From a virus: 48,630 nucleotides of DNA. The DNA lies in the IMG/VR virus record IMGVR_UViG_3300021197_000355, positions 1 through 48,630 of that record; one strand, 5' to 3'. The notes under the pieces are model-generated. The model was given only the letters and a program-made list of their open reading frames with translations. It was not told where the DNA came from and did no database searches. The translations under genes and the position numbers were made by a program. Shown here piece after piece: positions 40,001-46,750 of this stretch; positions within the stretch are counted from its first letter, which is position 1; each line of letters begins with the position of its first letter.

Positions 40001-42588
40001 CACACAGAAAAAATACACGTGAGAAATATGCTAACAACCCTTTAAAAAATTTATCCGAATCTGATCAAATTGCAATTTATAAATTAAAACCTATTAATAG
40101 AGAAACAGGTATTCATGAAGGACCGTCTTGGGCTTCTATTGCAAGAGACTACGATGTTACAGTCCAAGAGGTAAAAACTGCGTATGGAAGAGAACAGCTC
40201 TTAGAAAAGATTGATAAAGACATTATTAAATATAATGCAAATCTTAATAAAATTATAAACGATTTGTATGAATTAGAGCTAGAAGATTTTAGGATTGATA
40301 CAAATTTTTATCGTGGTGCAGGGGGAGAAATAGAAGCTAGGCTTGTCCAATATAGGAAAAATCTTCCTCCAGAAGAAAGAGGAAAAAGTTTTCCCATTGA
40401 CGACCGTCTTACTATGCTTCAAGGAGAAGGTGGTAAGTTTGAGTATACAGGTAAGCACGGTGTAGATCCTCATCAATATACACCCAAACCTAGAAATGAA
40501 CCTGAAAAAGAAAAAAGTTTTTTAAGTAAAGTAGGAAAGAAATTAGGTCTTTCTGAGTCAAGAGAAAACCTTAAAGACTATGGATATCGAACAGACAATC
40601 CAGCGACTAAGGGCTATGATGATGGAGAAGAGTGGCTAAAAAACAAACAAAAAACTGCAGAAGACAGAGCTAAAAAATCTTCTGGAGAAAATGCTACCAG
40701 TAAACTTTTAAGCGGGGCTATAACTGGGTATATGGGCCAAGATTTTAAAAGGCCTTTATTTTTAAATACAGAAATGTTATCTAAACTTAAAGGTGCTAAC
40801 AATGAAAAAAGATATGTGGGTGAAGGTAGGTATGACCTATTAAGAAAAAGAGTTGATGAAAAGGGATTTGATCCAGAACAAAAATATGATTCCAAAGATG
40901 ATTATGGAAATGCCATAATAGTTGGTGTAAATCATAAGGGTGAGGCTTTTATTGTAGAAGGTAATACTAGGGTAGCTGTAGCTAAAGATTTAAATGTACC
41001 TAGTATAAGAGCTGAAGTAAAATACTATAACGGTGCTGAAGAAGTAGATGGACCTTATTCTCCACAAAACATTATACAATACATAGAAAAACCTAAAGAC
41101 TTTAACAAAGGTGGAACAGTTATGAATAAACAAATGGAAATGGCTTTTATGCAACAAGGTGGATTGCAAGATGACGGGATGAACCAAGACCCTGTATCTG
41201 GTAATGAAGTACCCTCTGGGTCGATGGCTTCAGAAGTACGAGATGATATCTCTGCTCAGTTGTCTGAAGGTGAGTATGTTGTACCTGCTGATGTTGTTCG
41301 TTACTTTGGGGTAAAACACTTTGAAGATCTTAGGAATAAAGCCAAAGGTGGTCTAAATAAAATGGAAGCTGATGGTCGTATTGGTGGAGAACCCGTACCT
41401 GTTGGTGGACCTAAAGCAGGTCTACGACCAGACGAGATGCAAGAAATACAAAATATGTTTGAGGGTGGTATGGTAGCTGGAGCTGCAGAAGGGGCAGACT
41501 TTAGTTTCTATAATCCTACAGGGTCAACTGTAGAAGAAGCTGTAACTACTCCTGGACCTGCAGGTAGACCTATGTACAGTGGAGAGTTTAGCTTTGAACA
41601 ACCTGGAGCTGGTTTAGCTACACCACCACCAGTTTCTGGAACTCCAGCACCAGAACAACAAGCTGTAACTTTGTATGGACCAAATGGTGAAATTATAAAC
41701 CTAATGCTTCCTAAAGATCAAGTTATGTATGATCAACTTATTGCTCAGGGTTACGGAGTCACAGCACCTCAAACGGTTAAAAGTGAAAGCGGCTCTAAAA
41801 AAGATGATGATGAAGTGCAAGCTGATCCAAATGCTTGGATGGATAAGTATGACTACACTAACTCAGGTGTACTAATGCAACAAAGTCTTAATGCTCTTGA
41901 TCCTAAAGAAGGGATTGAAGGTATGGTAGGTAAGGTCTTTGGAGGAGGTGTTTTTGGACAATTAAGTAGTGCTTCTAATGCTGCTCAGATTGCTGCAAAC
42001 ATAAGACTACTAAACTCTCAGGGCGTAGATACAAAAGAGCTACAGGAAAAACTTGATACCTACATAAAGACTAATAATATTGGTTGGATGCCTAAGTCTT
42101 GGATTGATGGAGATCAACTTGAAGGTGATGTAAAAGATCAAATAGGTGGTGATTTATTTAAACATGGTGATAAAGCTTATACAGCACCTGAAACTAAAAC
42201 AATTATGCAAGAAGCAGCAAAAGATACTGTAAAAGAACGCACTAAAACAAAAGAAGTTGTTGATCCTGATACAGGAGAAACCAAGACTGTAATTACAAGT
42301 GGAACTGTGTATAAACCAGAAGGTATAGATGTAGCTCTTGTACCTCCACCAAACAAGGAAAAGAAAAAGAGTGAGCCTAGTTTTCATGACCAATATACGG
42401 CAGCAGTAAAAAAATCCAGAGAAAAATCTGAAGCGTCTAGACAAGCAATGCAACGTGCTCAAGACAAAGGTGGGTCTTCTAAAAATGTTGCAGATTTAAA
42501 AAAGAAGTATGAAGATGAAGGCGGCACTTGGGCTTCAGGAGGTAGAGCTAGAGGCGGCTTGATGAAAAAGAAAAAGGGTAAAAAATAA
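37066..42588 (+). CDS. Polyvalent multidomain protein with two HExxH sites, EF-hand and ParB-like motif, 1840 aa
   Basis: The largest gene. Seen along the chain: RPKARP (9-14); HEFTH zinc-peptidase-like site (132-136); a canonical EF-hand loop DFNKDGQISAME (226-237); FNEGGDV (321-327 and 574-580); a second HExxH, LLHEIQHIIQ (923-927), in a region like peptidase domains of large polyvalent proteins; EGNTRVAVA (from 1298), the core of ParB/sulfiredoxin-type domains; FNKGGTV (1346-1352); the conserved marine-phage segment SEGEYVVPADVVRYFG; and a Lys-rich end. Polyvalent proteins of phages are thought to be injected with DNA to counter host defences. Position between portal and scaffold supports a head-packaged protein. 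Confidence 0.65.
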   Translation: MAAPDTSLRPKARPESQTERMLKPKTITQVKKDLQQKQLVADFGDVEFRADLEPQFSWNPLARLGYDPKKAKVLPSNLLEPNNAYAIPDSSTAERITNASEFKRSDPLEVERINPGDVVTKGPTAVSPVWSHEFTHKGIERLKEYLDEDPEFFKGKYGEKTFNLINKISKGGKEAKDGNERVTEFFDYLEDTINVPGYTVSKKQIDKSLEIPDIKPETQRLLREKDFNKDGQISAMEFGQDTFFANSNQSTNRKDFQNYLKFPDNKSYKRYIKSLYPGLVGAVQAAQDLLEAQGEVPKVKKKTLSFWEKVAKHFGYSRLGFNEGGDVIGPKSELERQREVNIAEQMATLPKKKDEYKPSVDPQKEEIIKKYNLDGARSGWQVGPTAFHTIYKNLPTNFRLLTEFILGKDTPITMADFTKDELVSMIALSENQEKNKLNLKNRKLKNQPENVTTVTTYKLKPTDRYPDWVESNPYFRAMAHSLFSPEYQVRTTLGKYDTEDTPSSLIVKDAYDMNIGQRSLPKLGNRKDLTEVLDYMRIDPEMAGEFIANVFRPNPQDSRKIDLVIPKRKKVENFNEGGDVSAQMQSMMIPSADEDTRSTEEYLQHPLETVPFFQRPIGSSTKDLKIGEDDAGNPVFQTSMGNEYTVKLNPDQRTLRKKVSDAIPAVKEAVTDYIEDPKLPTKEQLSEFAKQAGQSAVESVEDLGDLMFKGEGTTGDVFGAALSVGAASVPFDVPKGALRIFGGVNAEGTAKDKNLKKAIKLLKKSGVDPTSGPSNARPVYKELDIYEVNKDIWEKTGWYVDPTDGQWRFEIDDSKSNLKDFKSVFKTNKNPDDPADDPNLSSSFFEELGKVARSREDGVYNKLGNVLEHEEFFKRYPDLKDVDVIFYSDPSQRNLLGSASEDEIFVNVSAYRDYENIKSTLLHEIQHIIQAEEDFVPGASSKYIPNFLTENKSREIKTKIDPLKVQERKLQAELDLLIPHRKNTREKYANNPLKNLSESDQIAIYKLKPINRETGIHEGPSWASIARDYDVTVQEVKTAYGREQLLEKIDKDIIKYNANLNKIINDLYELELEDFRIDTNFYRGAGGEIEARLVQYRKNLPPEERGKSFPIDDRLTMLQGEGGKFEYTGKHGVDPHQYTPKPRNEPEKEKSFLSKVGKKLGLSESRENLKDYGYRTDNPATKGYDDGEEWLKNKQKTAEDRAKKSSGENATSKLLSGAITGYMGQDFKRPLFLNTEMLSKLKGANNEKRYVGEGRYDLLRKRVDEKGFDPEQKYDSKDDYGNAIIVGVNHKGEAFIVEGNTRVAVAKDLNVPSIRAEVKYYNGAEEVDGPYSPQNIIQYIEKPKDFNKGGTVMNKQMEMAFMQQGGLQDDGMNQDPVSGNEVPSGSMASEVRDDISAQLSEGEYVVPADVVRYFGVKHFEDLRNKAKGGLNKMEADGRIGGEPVPVGGPKAGLRPDEMQEIQNMFEGGMVAGAAEGADFSFYNPTGSTVEEAVTTPGPAGRPMYSGEFSFEQPGAGLATPPPVSGTPAPEQQAVTLYGPNGEIINLMLPKDQVMYDQLIAQGYGVTAPQTVKSESGSKKDDDEVQADPNAWMDKYDYTNSGVLMQQSLNALDPKEGIEGMVGKVFGGGVFGQLSSASNAAQIAANIRLLNSQGVDTKELQEKLDTYIKTNNIGWMPKSWIDGDQLEGDVKDQIGGDLFKHGDKAYTAPETKTIMQEAAKDTVKERTKTKEVVDPDTGETKTVITSGTVYKPEGIDVALVPPPNKEKKKSEPSFHDQYTAAVKKSREKSEASRQAMQRAQDKGGSSKNVADLKKKYEDEGGTWASGGRARGGLMKKKKGKK

Positions 42589-42664
42589 AACTGGGTTAAT
42601 ACCCTATACTAGGAACGATAAGGCTACTCGGCTACGGCTGACCCCAACATAAAGGAGATAGGAT

Positions 42665-43567
42665 ATGCCTGAACTAACAGAAATGGAAACACCAAAGACT
42701 GCAGGATTTGTTGAACGTGGATCAAACTACATGAAGCGTAAACAAGAAATGAAAGATGAAGAAGAGGAGATCAAACGTCTTGAAGCTGAACAGCGAGGAG
42801 AGTCTGAATCAGAAGAAGAAACAACTGAAGAAGAAACTACCGAAGCGAAAGAGGCCGATACAAAAGATAAAGAAGAGACGTTATCTCCAGAAGAAAAGTC
42901 TTTTAAAAAACGCTATGGTGATCTAAGACGACACATGCAGCAGAAGGAAAAAGAGTGGGATGTTAAATTAACAAACCTACAAAAGGCTTCTGAAAAAGCA
43001 GGTATTATACCACCTAAGTCTGACGAGGACATAGAAGAGTGGGCTAAGGAGTATCCTGATGTAGCTGGTATTGTAGAAACAATTGCAGCTAAGAAAGCCC
43101 AAGAAATGTTTGAAAGAGCCAACACTCGTATTAAAGAACTTGATGAGGCTCAATCAGAAGCTAATCGAGTAAAGGCAGAAAATGAAATACGTAAAACTCA
43201 TTCAGACTTTGACGAGCTACGAGATTCCGATGGATTCCATGATTGGGCTGATGAACAACCTAAGTGGGTACGTGACGCTCTATATGAAAATTCTGATGAT
43301 CCAGCCTCAGTGGTACGTATAATTGACCTATATAAAGCAGACAAAGGTCTTACCACTAAGGATAAGAAAGCTAAAACAAAAGAAGCAGCTAAGACAGTTA
43401 CTAAACGTAGTAGGACGGAAGTAGATGTAGCTGATGCTAACGACATGATTCGGGAATCAGATGTTGCAAAAATGTCTGACAAAGAGTTTGAAGAACGTTC
43501 AGATGATATTAATACAGCAATGCGCAGTGGAAAATTCATCTATGACGTGTCTGGTTCTGCCAGATAA
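42665..43567 (+). CDS. Capsid scaffolding protein
   Basis: The 300-residue acidic, coiled-coil protein has long Glu/Lys runs (EEEIKRLEAEQRGESESEEETTEE) and a basic C-terminal region (KTVTKRSRTEVDVADANDMIRESDVAKM). Position just before the major capsid gene, composition and size fit the scaffold of T7-like heads. The leader ACATAAAGGAGATAG before the start is identical over 15 bases to that of the DUF1127 gene, but without the pairing arm. Confidence 0.78.
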   Translation: MPELTEMETPKTAGFVERGSNYMKRKQEMKDEEEEIKRLEAEQRGESESEEETTEEETTEAKEADTKDKEETLSPEEKSFKKRYGDLRRHMQQKEKEWDVKLTNLQKASEKAGIIPPKSDEDIEEWAKEYPDVAGIVETIAAKKAQEMFERANTRIKELDEAQSEANRVKAENEIRKTHSDFDELRDSDGFHDWADEQPKWVRDALYENSDDPASVVRIIDLYKADKGLTTKDKKAKTKEAAKTVTKRSRTEVDVADANDMIRESDVAKMSDKEFEERSDDINTAMRSGKFIYDVSGSAR

Positions 43568-43570
43568 CTG

Positions 43571-43598
43571 TTGACAAACAAAATTTCAACAGTATAAC
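43571..43598 (+). promoter_or_regulatory. Strong promoter for the major capsid gene
   Basis: TTGACA (43571-43576), a 16-base spacer and TATAAC (43593-43598) followed by TA. The -35 is perfect and the -10 matches the other phage promoters. It gives the capsid gene a separate transcript with a leader of about 200 bases. Confidence 0.65.
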
Positions 43599-43606
43599 TA
43601 GGGACA

Positions 43607-43643
43607 TAAAACAAAAGCCTCATTCTGACTACCTTTTGTTTTA
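43607..43643 (+). other. 11-bp stem-loop at the 5' end of the capsid transcript
   Basis: TAAAACAAAAG (43607-43617) and CTTTTGTTTTA (43633-43643) are perfectly complementary around a 15-base loop. The predicted transcript start is only a few bases upstream, so the hairpin would cap the message. The T-rich 3' arm could also weakly terminate upstream transcription. Confidence 0.55.
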
Positions 43644-43697
43644 ACCCAAATTCCAATAAAGTCTAAACTAGAAGAACTACCTGTTTAAGTATAGGCC

Positions 43698-43732
43698 CAT
43701 GTATGCATAGGTTGGCCAACCTTAAGTACATG
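43698..43732. repeat. Nested palindrome in the capsid leader
   Basis: CATGTA (43698-43703) and TACATG (43727-43732) flank the perfect 12-bp palindrome GGTTGGCCAACC (43710-43721). It could be a protein-binding site or a leader RNA hairpin. Confidence 0.5.
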
Positions 43733-43802
43733 CACCCTAGAAAAACAACAGCCTCTTATTGGTATTAGCTTTTAACAAAGCCAACTATCAGGAGGATTTA
43801 TC

Positions 43803-44876
43803 ATGGCTTTTACAACAGCAAGTGGACACGGTAACTTACCTAACGGTAATTTTAGTTCCGTAATCTACTCCAAAAAAGTACAGCTTGCATTCCGCAAGAG
43901 CACTGTATGTGGTGACATCACCAACTCAGATTATTTTGGCGAGATCTCTGCTCAAGGCGATACCGTTAAAATCATCAAAGAACCTGAAATTTCCGTAAGC
44001 TCATATGCCCGTGGTACTCAGGTTTCAGCACAAGATCTTGATGACGAAGATTTTTCATTGGTCGTAGACAAAGCTAACTACTTTGCCTTTAAGATTGATG
44101 ATATCGAAGAAGCTCACTCACATGTGAACTTTATGGATCTTGCAACTAATCGTGCAGCTTATCGTTTGGCTGATCAGCATGACCAAGAAGTTCTTGGCTA
44201 TCTATCAGGTTTCAAACAATCAGCTTTGCACTCACAGGCAGATACAGCTAATGATGTTGTAAACGGTTCTAAAGCTGTTTCAACTGCTGGTTCAAATGAA
44301 TTGCTTTCAAGCATGCAATTGAAAAAGTCTGACTTTGGCAACATTACAACTAGCTCTGCTGGAGATCACTCGATCCCACTAGCAGCTCGTTTGCCAGGTG
44401 CTACTGCACTTCCAACTGCTACAGCTTCACCAGCAATGGTTGTTGCTCGTATGGCTCGTTTGCTTGACCAACAACAAGTAGACAAAGCTGGACGGTGGAT
44501 TGTAGTTGACCCAGTATTCATGGAACTCCTTGCAGATGAAGATTCACGTTTCTTCAATGCAGACTTCGGTGAATCCGGTGGACTACGTAATGGTCTTGCA
44601 GTGAATAATTTCCACGGCTTCCGTGTTTATTCTTCAAGCAATTTGCCGGCAATTGGTACAGGTCCAGGTACAACTGGTTCTGCAAACCAAAATGCTAACT
44701 ATGGCATGATTGTTGCTGGACATGATTCTGCTGTTGCAACTGCAGAGCAAATCAACAAGACTGAAACTTATCGTGACCCTGACAGCTTTGCTGACATTGT
44801 TCGTGGTATGCATCTATATGGCCGCAAGATTCTTCGCCCAGAAGCTCTTGTTAACGCCAAATATAACGCAGCGTAA
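43803..44876 (+). CDS. Major capsid protein
   Basis: The 357-residue protein begins MAFTTASGHGNLPNGNFSSVIYSKKVQLAFRKSTVCGDITNSDYFGEI, the usual start of marine podovirus coat proteins. It continues with an HK97-like succession (VSSYARGTQVSAQDLDDEDFSLVVDKANYFAFKIDD) and the C-terminal SGLRNGLAVNNFHGFRVYSSSNLP. It is preceded by AGGAGG at ideal spacing and a strong promoter, as expected for the most abundant virion protein. Codon usage looks more biased than in the neighbours (many GCT, GTT and CGT). Confidence 0.9.
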   Translation: MAFTTASGHGNLPNGNFSSVIYSKKVQLAFRKSTVCGDITNSDYFGEISAQGDTVKIIKEPEISVSSYARGTQVSAQDLDDEDFSLVVDKANYFAFKIDDIEEAHSHVNFMDLATNRAAYRLADQHDQEVLGYLSGFKQSALHSQADTANDVVNGSKAVSTAGSNELLSSMQLKKSDFGNITTSSAGDHSIPLAARLPGATALPTATASPAMVVARMARLLDQQQVDKAGRWIVVDPVFMELLADEDSRFFNADFGESGGLRNGLAVNNFHGFRVYSSSNLPAIGTGPGTTGSANQNANYGMIVAGHDSAVATAEQINKTETYRDPDSFADIVRGMHLYGRKILRPEALVNAKYNAA

Positions 44877-44890
44877 GGAGGGTATATATT

Positions 44891-45376
44891 ATGGCACTAG
44901 GTGATAACACACTCCAAGCGGCACGGGGAAATCAAAACCCTGGTCGTAACCCGTACATGGTCCAAACTGTATTGAATTGGGCTACAGCTTTGTCAGACAA
45001 AGGTTCTGCTCTTGCAGCTTCCGATGTTGTTCCTGTCATTGCTGTACCTAAAGGTACTATGGTCATGAACGCAGGTATCGAAGTTGACACTGCATCTGAT
45101 GGTTCTACTTTTACAGTAGACTTGGGTATGGTTGATGCTGATGCCTTTGTTGATGGTTTTGATGCTACATCTGCAGCAGCAGTAGTCGCACAGAATCCTG
45201 CAGCATATCAGCCCGTAATGGCTGTTGCTAATGACAACATTGATGTAACAATTGCTACCCTTTCAGGTGGTGCTGTTACTTCAGGTAAGTTCCGTGTATG
45301 GGCTGTTCTTATGGACTGCTCTGACATGGGTAATGACGGTGTTGCTAATGAAGTAGATCGTGATCTGCTTGCATAA
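44891..45376 (+). CDS. Head-associated (decoration-like) protein, 161 aa
   Basis: Follows the capsid gene by 14 bases with AAGGAGG. The sequence is beta-rich and Ala/Val-rich (VIAVPKGTMVMNAGIEVDTASDGSTFTVDLG), of a type found next to coat genes in marine phages. A capsid decoration or minor head role is likely from position. A terminator-like hairpin follows, which would keep the capsid pair highly expressed. Confidence 0.65.
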   Translation: MALGDNTLQAARGNQNPGRNPYMVQTVLNWATALSDKGSALAASDVVPVIAVPKGTMVMNAGIEVDTASDGSTFTVDLGMVDADAFVDGFDATSAAAVVAQNPAAYQPVMAVANDNIDVTIATLSGGAVTSGKFRVWAVLMDCSDMGNDGVANEVDRDLLA

Positions 45377-45383
45377 CTAACTT

Positions 45384-45410
45384 TGGGGGCTGCTTTCGGG
45401 TGGCCCCTTA
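45384..45410 (+). terminator. Terminator-like hairpin after the capsid genes
   Basis: GGGGCT and GGCCCC pair around CTTTC, close in form to the terminator at 9670-9695. Only two T follow, so termination may be partial, lowering expression of the tail genes after it. Confidence 0.5.
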
Positions 45411-45428
45411 TAACTATGAGGGTTTAAA

Positions 45429-45641
45429 ATGTATAAGACTAAAAAATATGCTTTGGGTGGTATGGTTACACCAGAACAAGAACAAAGTAAATATCGTCCA
45501 TCAGCCAGTCGTGCACCTCAAGGTATGATGTCCTCTAGAGGAACTACTTCAGCTATGGGACTATACGATGGTGGAGTTGTAACAAAAAAGAATTACGCTA
45601 ACCCTGTAAAAATTGTAGATAATCTAAAAAAGAAAAAGTAA
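45429..45641 (+). CDS. Small GG-motif protein, 70 aa
   Basis: Begins MYKTKKYALGGMVTPEQEQSKYRPSA and contains GLYDGGVVTKK near the end, finishing NLKKKK. The two GG(M/V)V motifs recall the FNxGGxV motifs of the 1183- and 1840-residue proteins. No function is known; the next gene starts directly after. Confidence 0.55.
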   Translation: MYKTKKYALGGMVTPEQEQSKYRPSASRAPQGMMSSRGTTSAMGLYDGGVVTKKNYANPVKIVDNLKKKK

Positions 45642-46028
45642 ATGGCTGGTATTAATTTTAGGACAGATAGTAAATTTGCTGCTGTAACTGGTAATTCTGC
45701 TAGTACAGGTGGAAGTCCTAATAATGCTACACTTTTGTTTACTTGTCCTTCTAGCCATGAAGCTGAGATTGTATTTCTTCAAATATCTAATGACCAGACA
45801 TCTAACTCAAACATAGGCATTCAAGTATACCATGCAGACACCGATACGTACCATACGTTTGTTTTGTCTGAAGCTGTAACAGGGAGTTCTCACACTCAGT
45901 TTATTGGGGGTGGACCTCTTTTTTTACATGAAGGTGACAAAGTTTTAGTGTATAGACATACCTCAAGCCACAACTTTAGTGCTACCTTATCGGCACGGCT
46001 TTACTTTACTCCTGCTAAAAGGTTGTAA
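45642..46028 (+). CDS. Beta-rich virion protein, 128 aa
   Basis: The sequence TLLFTCPSSHEAEIVFLQISNDQTSNSNIGIQVYHADTDTYHTFV, then FLHEGDKVLVYRHTSSHNFSATLSARLYF, is an all-beta pattern like small adsorption-associated or head-tail joining proteins. No specific family recognised. It lies between head and tail genes. Confidence 0.6.
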   Translation: MAGINFRTDSKFAAVTGNSASTGGSPNNATLLFTCPSSHEAEIVFLQISNDQTSNSNIGIQVYHADTDTYHTFVLSEAVTGSSHTQFIGGGPLFLHEGDKVLVYRHTSSHNFSATLSARLYFTPAKRL

Positions 46029-46030
46029 CA

Positions 46031-46750
46031 ATGACCACGTTTTTAAATTTAACTAACGAACTCTTGCGTAGAATGAATGAGGTTCAGATTACTGAGTCTG
46101 AATTTACTACAGTTAAAAATGTACAAGCCCTTGCTAAGGATGCTATTAATTCTGCTACTAGACAAATGTTGCAAGAGGTCCAAGAGTGGCCTTTTTTATT
46201 GACAACAACAACACAAACATTAACTGCAGGTACAGGTACGTATGATTTTCCTGCAGATTATTCTAAAGCGGATTGGGACACCTTTTATATTAGGCAATTA
46301 ACCTCTGAAAATAATACACCTAAGAAACTAAAACTAATTACCTTTGATCAATATATAACTTATTATAAGTCTTTAGAAGATTTAGGTGGAACATCCTCAC
46401 GTACTGATCCTAATTGTGTATATATGACACAAGAGGAAAAGTTTGGTGTTCACCCCATTCCAGATGCAGCATATGTAATTGAATACAGATACTTTAAATT
46501 CCCTGCTGATTTAACTGCAGCTAGTGACACATCAATTATACCTGAAAGGTTTAAACACATTCTTATTGACGGTGCTATGATGTACATGATGTTGTTTAGA
46601 TCAAATGAACAAAGTGCATCTATGCATAGTCAAAAGTTTGAGCAGGGAATTAATATGATGCGTAGACTTATTTTAGATCTTCCTGTTAATGTTATATCTA
46701 CAGTAATTACACGACCTATAAAAAGTGGCCAATTAAACACAGATGTCTGA
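46031..46750 (+). CDS. Tail tubular protein A-like adaptor, 239 aa
   Basis: The protein begins TTFLNLTNELLRRMNEVQITESEFTTVKNVQALAKDAINSATRQML, helical, then TYDFPADYSKADWDTFYIRQL and a beta region (VIEYRYFKFPADL). This matches the adaptor (gp11-like) proteins of podoviruses that sit between portal and nozzle. It overlaps the next gene by 8 bases. Confidence 0.75.
   Translation: MTTFLNLTNELLRRMNEVQITESEFTTVKNVQALAKDAINSATRQMLQEVQEWPFLLTTTTQTLTAGTGTYDFPADYSKADWDTFYIRQLTSENNTPKKLKLITFDQYITYYKSLEDLGGTSSRTDPNCVYMTQEEKFGVHPIPDAAYVIEYRYFKFPADLTAASDTSIIPERFKHILIDGAMMYMMLFRSNEQSASMHSQKFEQGINMMRRLILDLPVNVISTVITRPIKSGQLNTDV

Noticed and set aside
42590-42604. GGGTTAATACCC as a terminator after the 1840-residue gene
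   Set aside because: The stem is only 4 bp and no T-run follows. It may be a minor structure but is not supported as a terminator.
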